This document shows, piece by piece, positions 47,871-58,459 of a stretch of 64,000 nt of DNA. Location of the stretch: positions 7,755,986-7,819,985 of the forward strand of contig NC_049987.1 in assembly GCF_000003815.2 (NCBI RefSeq), written 5' to 3'. Under the pieces are notes generated by a model, which did not search any database, was not told the DNA's origin, and saw nothing but the letters and a program-made list of their open reading frames with translations. Numbering within the stretch: the first letter of the stretch is position 1; every line of letters begins with the position of its first letter. This DNA is from Branchiostoma floridae (lineage: Eukaryota; Chordata; Leptocardii; Amphioxiformes; Branchiostomatidae). A program made the translations under genes and the position numbers.

Positions 47871-49849
47871 CAGGGCGCTGGAGGCACGCATCAGGGAGGA
47901 ACTCATCAACCAGGGTATGCACACACACGCACACACACACACACAGACGCGCACACACACACACACCAGGGCACTGGAGGCACGCATCAGGGAGGAACTC
48001 ATCAACCAGGGTATGCACACACACGCACGCACACACACGCACACGCACACACACACACCAGGGCACTGGAGGCACGCATCAGGGAGGAACTCATCAACCA
48101 GGGTATGCACACACACGCATGCACACACACACGCATACACACACACACACACACCAGGGCACTGGAGGCACGCATCAGGGAGGAACTCATCAACCAGGGT
48201 ATGCACACAAATGCATGCACGCACACACGCACGCACGTATGCACCAGCGTACCCCACACCAGGGCACTGGAGGCACGCATCAGGGAGGAACTCATCAACC
48301 AGGGTATGCACACACACGCATGCACACACACACACACGCACACACACACACCAGGGCGCTGGAGGCACGTATCAGGGAGGAACTCATCAACCAGGGTATG
48401 CACACACACGCACGCACACACACACACACACCAGGATGCACCCACATACATGCACACACACACACCAACACACATGAACTGACATACACACTGTTGTATT
48501 AAGTCTGATAAATAACCAGGTAAGGATCTGATGACACTTTAGTGATGCCTTTCATTAATAAGTGCAAAAGGTGATCTCAAACCAGTTTACCTCACTAAGA
48601 CTCTATGTACAATACCAATAATGACAGATTCATTGTATTGGGTGAACTTCCCTAGTTCTTTTCCACAAGCACCATGAACACTGTACATCCTAAGGACTGT
48701 GACCCTGTAAAGTAGCCTATATGTTGAGTGAATGACACAGCCAGGATTAGAACTCACAGCTTCTTGGTTTAGATGCAGGGCCACTAAGAACTGGACTATA
48801 CTTCATTCTCGATATTTTATTTTTCTAGGGTTGATTGAGTCGGAAGATCAGGCAGGAGAGGACACAGAAGACGAGGTGTTGTCTGAGCTGAAGAAACGTC
48901 AGGCAGAGCTGAAGGCCCTGGTGGCACACAACCGCTCTGCCAAACAGAGACTACACAAACTTGCCAAAGAAGAGATCCGCAAACAAGAACTCAGGCAGAA
49001 AGCCAGAGTCATAGACAATGAGGTGTGTATTCACAGATTAGTATGCACTCTTTGGACTTTGATTTGGAGATTTGTATGGTAATGTCTCATCGAAACTGTC
49101 TGAGTATAGATACTATAGTACTACATGAAGTGACAAAGATATGTGGAGTATAGTTTAAATTTTTTATTGATATGAATACTAGTAAGTAGTACATCACAAA
49201 CTTCAAGTAAATGTAAGCTGAGCACACAACAATAAAATGTACATGTAATTGTAAAATAGGCATCTTGAATCGCTTAATCCACCTTATTCTGTATACACTG
49301 TTGTTGTAGCCAGCAGCATTGATATACAGTCAAAACTGCCGAAGACCACTCTGGGGACCAATAACTGGTGTGTGGATAGATGGTCAATGTAGACAAAAGT
49401 CTTAGTGTTTAGGTCAATGGCAAAATCTAAGGGATCTCCAAAAAGGTGGCAATTTTGACCAGGAGGTCCTTATGTAGATTTGGTTGTATCCTGATTACTG
49501 AAATATTGACTGACATGTGTTCATGTCATTCAAAATTGCCAAAGAAGACCCCTTGGAAGACCGATAAAATCTTGTCTATGTGGATGGTTGGTAACTATAG
49601 ACTTGTATCAATGGGACAAATTATCTAAGGGACTTCCAAAAAGGTGGTCAGGTGGCCCTTATGTAGATTTGGCTGTATCCTGATTGAGTGAAATACTGAC
49701 TGATGTATCTTGTACACCAGGTGATGGACTGCTTCAGGAAGATCATGGCAGCACGACAGAAGAAACGAACCCCGACCAAAAAGGAGAGGGATGCAGCTGT
49801 CAAGGCACTCAAGGAGAGGGACGCTATCATGAAACTGCTGGATTCATGA
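44103..49849 (+). CDS. TADA3: Transcriptional adapter 3 (ADA3), complete
   Basis: Nine exons: 44103-44196, 44971-45146, 45462-45665, 46060-46312, 46797-46914, 47227-47344, 47682-47802, 48829-49022 and 49721-49849; 1,407 nt, 468 aa (human 432), frame kept throughout. ADA3 is a core subunit of the histone acetyltransferase module of SAGA and ATAC, bridging ADA2 and GCN5/PCAF. Diagnostic blocks: CPLQFHDFKPVDHSKLCPR, EELDTIQLELETLL, the nearly invariant YEFTDDPLDVPRIPKNDAPN, PPLGKHYTQRWAQEDLLEEQ, NCPFGPLTQRL, PFSVPHTRALEARIREELI, ESEDQAGEDTEDEVL, coiled coil KKRQAELKALVAHNR, and KKRTPTKKERD at the C-terminus. Start is 44103 (A at -3); a second in-frame ATG lies four codons on. The insertion relative to human is mainly the Ser/Thr-rich part of exon 3. 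Confidence 0.96.
44197..44970 (+). other. TADA3 intron 1
   Basis: No exon. It holds a 24-bp direct duplication (AAGTGGTGTCAC followed by A-rich spacer, near 44559-44608) and GT-rich simple sequence near 44720-44860. Confidence 0.5.
45183..45290 (+). repeat. (GT)n microsatellite
   Basis: About 40 bp of pure GT from 45187 followed by degenerate GT/GC/AT dinucleotides, immediately after the 45146 donor of TADA3 exon 2. Confidence 0.9.
46313..46626 (+). repeat. Approx. 150-bp tandem duplication in TADA3 intron 4
   Basis: Two diverged copies, about 46321-46470 and 46474-46626. Shared landmarks: GAGGAAATGGA, TTGAAAATTG, TATCAAACTGT, GCAAGTGCATG and TTGCCTTT/TCGCCTTT appear once in each in the same order. 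Confidence 0.75.
47755..48440 (+). repeat. Minisatellite built from the 3' end of TADA3 exon 7
   Basis: Seven copies of a unit of about 92-112 bp. Each unit has the last roughly 45 bp of exon 7 (ACCAGGGCACT...ATCAACCAG) followed by the GTATGC donor and a CA-rich microsatellite. Donor positions: 47803, 47915, 48011, 48103, 48199, 48304, 48396. Only the first copy is needed for the ancestral exon; copies 2-7 carry almost unchanged exon sequence and an intact donor. Copy 6 extends further 5' (CCCCACACCAGG), like the real exon. The frame of exon 7 stays open to 48482. Confidence 0.93.
48530..48800 (-). repeat. Possible tRNA-derived SINE remnant
   Basis: On the minus strand, GAGTTCTAATCC (near 48745-48756) fits a pol III B box, with TTAGTGGCCCTGC as a weak A-box-like stretch about 40 bp upstream. 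A region of SINE-like length follows. No acceptor-stem pairing. Low certainty. Confidence 0.3.
49331..49715 (+). repeat. Approx. 190-bp tandem duplication in the last TADA3 intron
   Basis: Copies about 49331-49520 and 49530-49715. Shared order: TCAAAA[CT]TGCC, AGACC, TGTGGATxGxTGG, TCTAAGGGA[TC][CT]TCCAAAAAGGTGG, CCTTATGTAGATTTGG[TC]TG, TATCCTGATT, ATACTGACTG/ATATTGACTG. Probably an interspersed or minisatellite repeat; ends just before the final acceptor. Confidence 0.8.
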
Positions 49850-50823
49850 TAAACTGTGCCAATATATCCTTATGTATATCTGTATAATTATTTTACTGTG
49901 TAGCAGAGAAGTTGTAACCATGTAAGCAGCAGATTGCAGCTAATAGTAGTTATAATACCATCATCATAATACCTAAGACTTGAAAACATGGTAACCCTAG
50001 ATACACAACTATGTACATTGTATTTGTCCTGTTGCTGACTTGAATGCTATACATTGTCAAGTGAAATTGTTCATGTAATCCAGTTACAAAAGATATTACA
50101 CAAGCTCTAATAATATACAAGATCTATAGTTTTGAGTAGCTTACTTAAGTTAGTGACTACCAGTATATGGCAAATATCATCGTATAGAATATATGATGAT
50201 CGACTTTCTTTTTTACATTTTTTCTACCTAACAGATATGAATTGTGATTGTAAATAGTAAATACAATAAAAAGTATTGTTTCCCAACTTTTCAAACTTAT
50301 GCTAGTATCATTTCCAATATTGTGTAGCATGTATATAACACAACAATGGTACTGGACAAATCAAAGATTGGTAAATACATAATCATCTAATAGTAGCAGA
50401 TGTGTATGATGAAAGCTGACATTTTCTAAAACTAAAACTTGGAATAAAGAGTGTACTAAAATCATGTTTGTATTATGTCTATATTGATAGCTCTACGTGT
50501 ATATATTGTACTGCTGAAAACATAGATAAAAGCCTACCACTCTTGTGTCTTGTTAATTAAGTAGGAATGTCTTTAGTATTATTACAATGTAGTACTATAT
50601 GTGTTAAGTACCTCTCTAAACAGTAACTAGTAATGGTCACATTTCACATCTTTGGCCAGACAGTGGTTTACATTGACCCTTTGTAGTCACTGAATAGGTC
50701 TTGTTACAGCCATACAAACATGTACACATCATTGTCACTACCGGGTAGTACAAGTAGTAGAAAACTAGATTGTAATCCATAGGTTTTGAAACATAGTGTT
50801 TAGTAACACATTCATTTCAAACA
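49850..50823 (+). other. TADA3 3' UTR and tail-to-tail spacer
   Basis: AATAAA at 50265-50270 and a second at 50443-50448 are likely TADA3 polyadenylation signals. The remainder up to the methyltransferase stop codon (minus strand) shows no exon. Confidence 0.55.
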
Positions 50824-53078
50824 CTACCAGTACCAGTGGCTATGATTGTTCACTTTTCTGTACAGACGATAGATGACTTTTCCGTGGCATCTCTGAGCAA
50901 CTTCCTTCGGATCATAGAAGCGTTCCAGGTCCCCTTTGATGTCATCAAACAGCTGCAAGTCTCTTTCATGATTTAAGTTGACCTGGAAAATATAAAAGGA
51001 CATTACTACAATATCATTTACAAATCCGTGGCATAGCCATTTTGTAGCCGTACATAGAACCCATGTTGTATCTTGTACCAAGGAGGTTGAAAAGAACCTC
51101 CTTGTACTTACAAATCTTCTATAGTACATTTTTTTTGTAACAGAGAAAACTTACAGGTATTATTGATCATGAGGCCCAGAGTACAAGCATGAGTATATAC
51201 ATTTTGTATAAAGGTATCCTTAGAAATTCCTAATTGGTGATCAATGATATCTCCCTACAGCTTTGGCTATGGCTTAACAGTCCTATACAAGGATGGCAGT
51301 CTCTGTCACATGATAGGGAACATCTGTAAGCTGACTCAGGTCTGTTGTAAAGTTCTTTTCTCTGATCTGCTTTTGATTCTGCTTGAAAAATCATGCAAGA
51401 AAATAATTTACTAAACATGGAGTTGAGATAAAGACGATGCCAATAGTAACAATCACCTCAATACAGGGAATCCATTCTGTAAGGGTGGTCCTGTGATTTT
51501 GATACCACCTGTGAGGAGGTTCAGTTCCTGGTGTCAGAAGCTCACAGTTGTTGAAGAGTTGATGTACCCAGTCTATAGCCCCATACATGAACATCCCAGA
51601 GTACAGGAACAAGGCACCAGGTTTGGCCGTCTGGAGTATGTAGTCAAAACACTCCACCACTGCAATGGTTTGGATAAAGGTTTATTGCTTGACATGTTTC
51701 ATACATGCGAGGCACAAGACAGAAAAAATATCATTACCCAATTAGCTTTATAATAACCTTTTTTTGCAACTTCATGCCCACGGGCTAATTGTAAGTATAC
51801 GCACATTACGCAGGAATACAATAATGTTAAAAATGATAATCGTTTGCCAGTACATGTACATTGTATGCACTAAGGATACATGAAGAGATTGAAAGGTCAG
51901 AGATGGATCTTTATGTGGGCTCACCATTCGGTTCGTTCCTTTCCGAGTACACTTCCTCCATGAAGTAGTGCATGGTGATGATGTCAGCATTCTGAAGGTT
52001 AGGTTTGTTCTTGTCATCTGTGGTGACATCAAAGTCATGGAAGCTTACACTGATCCTGCCGTCATATAGCTCTGCATTGATAGCAGTCTTCAGACTCCCC
52101 TGCAGTAACAGATGTTATCAACAATTGTTTACATTCAAGCACAATTCTTCATTATCAATTACAGTTTCATATAGTAGTAGTAGTAGTAGTATCTAGTATG
52201 AGCTTGTGAAACAAACAGAACAAGACAAGAGAAAAGCAAGCCGTGGTAAAATCTCTAAAATAAAATAAACCGCTTGAAGTTAGATTTAGTACTCACTGCT
52301 GAACACTATGGCAGAGCACTAAAAGACAAGGCCAGTAAGTCGTTTATTTGATAATGAAAAACAACATCCCTGACGTAGCAAACTATTTTCATTAGACTTG
52401 CTGCAACATAGACATGTCATACTTCTCTTATTGAAAACTAAACAAATAGTCGAAACCAAGGAGGTTTATAATCTATAGATTACCTCGTCGAAACTAAACC
52501 AAAACAGTCGATAGTCGAAACGTTATTTATATATCAGAAAAAACATTCCTTTTATAATCTATTGTCGAAACCTAGAAACCATACTCTGTTGTACAAACCC
52601 AACATGCTGCCCACTTGTCCCTCCTGTCATACAGCTGTATGTTCAGTTGGCCCTGGAAGTGTGCCATACACTTCACGAAGTAGTCCAACACGCCTAGGAC
52701 ATCTGACCCTGGTCCACCGCCCAGACAGACAACGGTGATGCTGGTTTGCATTGTCCTGTTTTCCATGGCCCTGGAGTAGTAGATTACCTTTGAAAGACTT
52801 CGACCCGAAAGCATAGAAAGCTTGTAAAGGTACCCCAACTGGTAGAAAGGATCTTGGTACGTAATCTTTTGTACCCCCTGCCCCAGTGCGAGGACGCCGT
52901 GAGCTTCGTGCATTTTACACAGAGCATTTCGGACCCTTTCACGAAAACTATTCACGTCGTTCCGTGCTTCTTCCAAACATTTCCCCTGTATATCAAAGAG
53001 CAATCTTGTAAGGATCCTCCCAACTTCACATTGCTCGTCCTTGATCCAAGCTTGCATCTTAGATTCAAATTCTGCCAT
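50824..53078 (-). CDS. Class I SAM-dependent methyltransferase-like protein, function unknown
   Basis: Four exons: 52599-53078 (phase 0), 51925-52099 (leaves phase 1), 51457-51659, 50824-50982; 338 aa. The ATG at 53078 (context AAAATGGCA) is preferred; an upstream GTG in frame is not a credible eukaryotic start. VVCLGGGPGSDVLG at residues 116-129 is a glycine-rich motif I of Rossmann methyltransferases. LYDRRDKW and VSFHDFDVTT fit acidic ribose- and adenine-contacting segments, NADIITMHYFMEEV fits motif IV, and PGALFLYSGMF the next strand. The preceding YQDPFYQLGYLYKLSMLSGR may be a substrate or helical cap segment. I do not recognise the substrate or a named vertebrate orthologue. Tail-to-tail with TADA3. 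The methyltransferase fold is likely, activity unproven. Confidence 0.8.
51078..51103. repeat. CAAGGAGGTT/AACCTCCTTG perfect hairpin
   Basis: Two 10-bp arms in perfect inversion around a 6-bp spacer, in the last intron of the methyltransferase gene. Related short motifs occur at about 52467, 53192, 54297 and 56268. Confidence 0.7.
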
Positions 53079-54140
53079 TTTGTCCTTCCAAGGAGCTTTC
53101 ACAGGTGACTTTGACGGTCGAACAAGACTTCAAATCACCGAGCAGACCCCGCGCAGGCCGTGACGTATGTAGAATGGTCCAATGTTCCACCCAAGGAGGT
53201 GAAAAAAGGACCTCCTTATTTATAATGTAACATTAAATTGTAAGAACAGGACCTTATAATACATGGAACACATTAATTACTTTTTTGCACTATGAATACT
53301 AGTTGTTTTAGATATGAATCAAATATTTATCAAATATTGATATAAGTACACGCGGTCAACAAATATAGACCCCCGCAAAAGTACCATAATGGTACCGTCC
53401 AAACATGTTGGGACCCGCCTGGGCGTGGAGTGAATGGCGGGAAAACGGCTCTATTGTGTCCTATTGTCCGAAGTCAGCGGTTTGCCTATAGAACCGCTAG
53501 ACCATCCAACGTGATTGGTTGAAACAAATTCTTTCACGATGTTGCGTTGCAAACCCATTGAGGCACATTTCGGGGCCCCATAGGTCGCTGAAAAATAGTT
53601 ATATAAGTAACTATAAGACCCTATAACATAACAGTTAATCCTAGTTCAAAATCTAGAGATCAAATTCGGCAGGTATAACATAATCCACAAGTAGATGAAA
53701 GGACCAGGCTCACATACAGTGTAAGATATTTCAGATGCATATCCATATAGTTTAGTATATTCACATTCTCGTCGTAAAACGCCTGTTCGTTGGAGCGTGA
53801 AGAATGGTATATCACAGTAGACTACCACAAGTTACTGCAAATGCCATCATTTCAGTTCAGTCATCCTCCAGGCGACTCTGTCGCTCATAACAGACAGGAG
53901 GTCTCCTTGGAGGCTAACATGATCTAACATCTTCCTCAATCACCCTCCTAAGAGTCAGGGATGGACTCGGCCGCGTCTTTTGTCGTCAGGCCATCAGGGT
54001 CATGTCTCCCATCTATAGCGTTAGAGGTCAACTCGGCCGAGCTAAATTCTTGATTTGTAAAGGGGGCTTAACTGGGATATTCTACAACGTTTTACAACAC
54101 AAGATTATTGAGCCCGCGACAGGCTGTTTGAAAGTGCTGT
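53079..54140. other. Intergenic region upstream of the methyltransferase gene
   Basis: No supported gene. It should contain the methyltransferase promoter. An AAGGAGGT...ACCTCCTT inverted pair lies at about 53192-53217. Sequence has a slightly higher GC content than the introns to the left. Confidence 0.45.
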
Positions 54141-54149
54141 ATTGTTTCC

Positions 54150-54997
54150 ACCGCGCATATGTGACACTACACGTGGCTGTTTCTACTGTGTCTGTCCGTG
54201 GTGCTTATCTACGTGTCTTTCCCCTATATACGTAGTCCGGCCGACCGGCGACTGTACTAGAGAATAAAGTCTATACCGTAGGTTCCAAATGGTAACCAAG
54301 GACTTTTTTCAACCTCCTTGTAACTTTATGGTCGGCTAACACTTAAGCTTACTTTTCTGTCTATTTGGTCAATTTCCTGCAGCACGTAGGTATCAGTGAT
54401 AGCGTCCGTAGATTAACAAGGTAAGAAATTTAAGCGACCTCTCACCATTTTGACTTAATCCTCCATTTTCCGTCGTCCCAGCATTTACCACAACCTACCT
54501 CCGTACGTAGTCACACGGGTGTTTTGGACACAATCTTATCTCCAATCAGATCCTACGCCTACGGTAGCATAGGACTGAGCATCAAAGGCTGGCAAAGAAG
54601 TGTGCATTGGCTTCGGTAGCCCATGCACACTCCTAGGCCGGCTTTTGATAAAACTATTATCTTATGCTCTCAAAGCAGAGGTGGCCGGCGGACGTAAAGA
54701 AACGTAACAAAATAGAAGCCCGATAAAAACGACTAAAAAATGTCAAAAAACAGCCGGAGCCTAACCTCTGCTTGGAGAGTAAGTACTAGTATTTTATGCT
54801 ACCTGCTTGGATATTACACACACGCGACCCTCATGACGTCACATGTGCCCCGGATGAGACAAAAAGAACTTCGGGGAATAATTCTAAAGCAAAGGCTTAG
54901 CCCCATTCAAGGGACTGATCAGACTGGAAACGCAACAGACGGCAGAAAATCTGCGTCCTCGAATGAAAACCAGACTGTGTTGGACCTAGTTGTGTAA
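54150..54997 (+). pseudogene. Decayed duplicate of the 61595 type II membrane protein gene
   Basis: Three blocks match the functional copy in order. Block 1 (about 54150-54290) parallels exon 1 from CCACCGCGC onward, but its ATG is followed at once by TGA. Block 2 (about 54480-54533, CATTTACC...GGTGTTTTGGACACA) parallels the start of exon 2. Block 3 (about 54822-54997, from GCGACC...CATGACG to GACCTAGTTG) parallels the rest through a TCAGACTGGAAACG landmark. Between blocks 2 and 3 lie about 290 bp of inserted DNA containing an inverted-repeat element. Stops, indels and the insertion rule out the same protein. Confidence 0.85.
54667..54781. mobile_element. Small inverted-repeat element (MITE-like), copy 1
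   Basis: Ends CTCTCAAAGCAGAGGT and ACCTCTGCTTGGAGAG are near-perfect complements; inner GGCCGG/CCGGAGCC extends the pairing. It lies inside the insertion that splits the pseudogene. The same family recurs at 60938-61071. Confidence 0.65.
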
Positions 54998-55127
54998 CTT
55001 GGGTATACGTAACTTGTTATATGCATTATCAAATTTTATATTCTATTATTTAGATGAACGTCGCTTACATCTTAACTGTGTTTAACTTTAAGTATGAATG
55101 AAGGTACTAACTGTTGTCCTGTTGTAG

Positions 55128-55260
55128 CCTGAGTACCATCCTCCGCTGAGTGACCGCTGGCGCACTACTTTTGCTTGCTTGATGGTGCTCGTCCTGGCTA
55201 GGCTAGCAAGCGAAAGTCATGGGCCAGCGGTCAATACTGGACAGCTGAGCCGTATACCGT
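55128..55260. repeat. Inverted-repeat element starting TAGCCTGAG
   Basis: TGACCGCTGGC near 55150 and GCCAGCGGTCA near 55222 are exact complements, with TTTGCTTGC / GCAAGCGAAA paired inside. Probably a hairpin MITE; ends not fixed. Confidence 0.5.
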
Positions 55261-55903
55261 GTATATACGGAATGCATGCACATGTACAATGCCAGTATGT
55301 GCCTCTATCTTGACGGGTTACCACAGCAAACTGCATCGCTTGGGTAAGTGAATATTTTGTTTACGGATAACAATGCGAACACACAGTTTCCCGTATACAA
55401 AACATATGTTGAACACACACTGGCATACATCCATGCCAAATATACATAGCCACTTTGAAAAATACGACCTATAAAAATCGCTGAAAAGATTTGCGACTGC
55501 CACTGTTCAGAGCGCAATTAACAGATGTAGATTTTGTCACTATTCTGTGACATGTTGAAGAATACCACTGTTGAATACTCATTCGTGTTCAAAACCTTCC
55601 AACCTCAAAAACCACGGCATCTTTTCTTCATTGTGTGTATGCGGCCTAAAGCGCGCGCAAATAGGCACTTGATTGATTTATATATTACCCCAGCATATCT
55701 TTGTCGGTCAATTTATATACAACCTCAAACGAGACAATGCCACACTTTCCTGACGCAGCACACTGTCATGGTCAGTTCAGGATATTAGCACCCATAATGC
55801 TAGCTTGATTGATAACGCTAGCTTGATTGTTTATACTATTACCATTCATAAGATAGATTAGTTCCTTAGAATTGTTACATATCAGCAACTTATGTACAGT
55901 ACA

Positions 55904-56107
55904 TGTAAATGAAGAAATGTTCGCGGTGGTTTTATTTTCGCGATAGCCACTTCAGGTTCACCGTGAACTTAAAACCATCGGGAACATTTTCCCATTATAG
56001 TTTAAGAATGCAGTCAATGGTGTTACCGCGAACTTGAAACCACCGCGAACACTCCATTTTTCCGCTACCGCGAAAGTAAATCCCCCACGAACTTAAATGC
56101 ATTTACA
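55904..56107. mobile_element. MITE with about 45-bp inverted ends
   Basis: Left end TGTAAATGAAGAAATGTTCG...TTTTCGCGATAGCC and the complement of the right end TGTAAATGCATTTAAGTTCG...CTTTCGCGGTAGCG match over about 45 bp with scattered differences. Internal ACCGCGAACTT motifs recur. Total length 204 bp, no coding capacity. Confidence 0.72.
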
Positions 56108-56134
56108 ATATTTAGACTGTTTTCTGTGTAACGT

Positions 56135-56200
56135 TACAAGTTGCCACACGTTGTATCCTTCACAATTGTCGTGCAATAAAGTTGTTCTTCTTCTTCTATC
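56135..56200 (+). mobile_element. 3' end remnant of the same LINE family as 32772-34754
   Basis: The stretch AGTTGCCACACGTTGTATCC...CAATTGTCGTGCAATAAAG is a close match in order and spacing to the LINE 3' end near 34667-34710 (ACTTGCCATACATTGTACCC...CAATTGTTGCGCAATAAAG). It is followed by a (TTC)n tail instead of (GATT)n. Very short truncated copy. Confidence 0.65.
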
Positions 56201-57997
56201 TGGGTCAGAGGCAATATTTAACGTTATTTAAGGTACTTAATACAATGTGTATGGAAAGATGAAGAACCTCCTTGGAAAGATGAAGGCAGCGCAGGTGTTC
56301 GTGATTGTACGCATGCGCCGTGCGCCAGTCGGCTTGACCCCTGACCTGTAGCTGTAGCAGGAAGATGTCAGTTGATGGGCTGGCACGACGACAAACAGAT
56401 CGATAATTAGCACCATAGCAACGACGGAAGCGCACTACGAACATGATCATGACTTTCTGAGGTATGGGAATGACATTTGACAATATTTGTACTAGGTATT
56501 CTGGCCCCAGCTGTGGTGTGTTGACGTGATATGCGTATTTTACATGTGTACAATCGCGCGTCACGGTGGCGATTCGCTTCGCGTTATGGCGGAAGTGAAT
56601 TCTTCACAGAAACGGGGATAGTCCACACGAAAGAAGGCCCATTGTCATTTGGAATAGATAGGAAAAGGTATATTCCATCGTATAACATAGCTTGTAGAGT
56701 CAGAGTACATGAAATGCGTACTAAGTACGTGTATAAGTAGACAGCCATGAGCCGCAAGGTGTCCTCTCACCTGGCTAGGTATTAGTAGTCTGACAGGTTT
56801 GTCTGGAGTGCAAACCCGTACCCCAAGACAAAAAGGGCTCGTTATGCATAGTAATAGAGGTCACATGGTTTGAAATATTAATGTACATGGAGACTGCCTT
56901 TTGTGTTTTGATACTGTAGCGCTGCTACTGTAGCTTGATTAGTGACCGTACCTGACATGTCCTTTACGACTGTTCACTTGAATTGAGGACTATAGTCTAA
57001 CTCTGAGAATTTTGTTACCTTCTTGAGATTAATATTATCGCATACGTTAAACCTGAAATCAATTGGTACAAAATTCATTATGTCTGGTGAATCTCGTGTA
57101 CGGAAAGAAATGGCCACGTCACTGTGGCATCAACAATTTGTTGTTGAACAAAAACATTCTAGGTAATATGATACCAGAGGCACACCTTAGTTCCCAGCAG
57201 ACCTCCCTGCCTGGCTGTGAACGGGCAGAAATTTGTCAGGGGGGATATCTTGTCAGAGGAGCTGACTGGATTTAAAGTTTAAGAATGTACAGTGGACCCT
57301 CTATAGTATTGTGGTCATTTTCTAACGACGTGTATATGATATATGTAGTCAGTCCACAGACAGGTCTAGTGGGGGCTATCTAAAAATGCCAGACTGAGTG
57401 TGTGTCGTGTGAAGGGGTAGTCACTGACGGTCGTGTGTGTTACGGGTCATGATCCTTCAGGTTGGAAAGGCATTAGTTGTGTCAAAAGGACAGCAACACC
57501 GCAATGACCCCTCTAGTTACGGCACTCCTCTCGGGTTTAAACAGATGGGTATGATGCAAGCCCTGGGCAAGCTGCTGTCTTTCTCTGCCGCGTCCTTATA
57601 TGTATGTATGGCTCGCGCTTTCGCTGAGCCTATAAATCTATAGACTCACATGCTATAGACTAAAGCTGTAGGCCCTCTCTAGAACGCTGCCGCTTCCAAG
57701 TTGGCAACGGCATACAATTGGAGAATTAAGGTCAATTAACACTGGGGAAATTGTTGACGCTTTGGAGGAACTTAATCTGAGAAATGTGTACCGAGGCATG
57801 GGCTGCGCTGAAGGTTTTGGAGCATTATCTCAAAGGTAACTCTTAGTTTTGGTTATAGCCTCCTGTAGAGCATGTACAAGCTTTACTGCTTATTAGTAGT
57901 ATATGGATGGCTAGCATCAAAAGACCTCGCGGCTGTGGTTATGTAAGAGGTACAGGGCGTGGGAACCAATGTAAGAGGTGAGTAGAAACAGTCATCT

Positions 57998-58076
57998 GGC
58001 TCCCGGGATTCGAACCCGCGCCGATCATTGGCCGCCAGCTCACAAACCCAACGTCGCTAACCACTACGCCAAAAGG
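57998..58076 (-). repeat. tRNA-like pol III element (pseudo-tRNA or SINE head)
   Basis: On the minus strand, TGGCGTAGTGGTTAGCGA is an A-box-like start and GGTTCGAATCCCGG is a perfect B box, spaced as in a tRNA. The would-be acceptor strands do not pair, so a functional tRNA is unlikely. Confidence 0.5.
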
Positions 58077-58263
58077 GTCAGCGCGTTGGCATGGCCAGTT
58101 TTGGCGGTGCCGAACCCCACTGTTACAGTTAGGCTAACGTCACATTTCCATAGTCTCCACGGATCGCGTGCTGTTCCCTACTCAGCTATATTCCTCTGGC
58201 CGAATTACTCCTCTATTTGTTCCATTTCTACGATTTAACAGCGATCCGGAGTCTGGTAGAGAC

Positions 58264-58459
58264 TAACATTTCCAAACTGGGACCCTTCCGGGCTGTACGT
58301 ATATGGAAACGGAAAATAGACACGTATACGTTAAATTGTACACAAGTGATGCCCACGATTATTATCTTTACGGCTTGTGTAGTTTGGTGTCTTTTGTATC
58401 ATATTTTTTTCGTTTCCGAAGGCTAGCTGCCCGGCCGGGCCCCGGTTTGGAAATGTGAC
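58264..58459. mobile_element. MITE family copy 2 (CATTTCCAAAC...GTTTGGAAATG ends)
   Basis: Left end CATTTCCAAACTGGGACCC and right end GGGCCCCGGTTTGGAAATG are complementary with a few mismatches. About 196 bp, the same length and ends as the element at 25363-25555. Confidence 0.72.

Noticed and set aside
47661-48482. Long open frame rich in His-Thr and its antisense Cys-Val frames
   Set aside because: Produced by CA-repeat minisatellite units after TADA3 exon 7. Only 47682-47802 is supported as normal coding sequence; the rest is discussed as possible alternative donor use.
53100-53102. GTG start for the methyltransferase
   Set aside because: Non-ATG starts are not expected here; an ATG in good context is 24 nt downstream at 53078.
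57437-57643. 68-residue open frame and other short intergenic frames between 55 and 61 kb
   Set aside because: No domain, motif, splice partners or family resemblance.
57998-58076. Functional tRNA gene
   Set aside because: Good A- and B-box-like sequences, but the acceptor strands do not pair.
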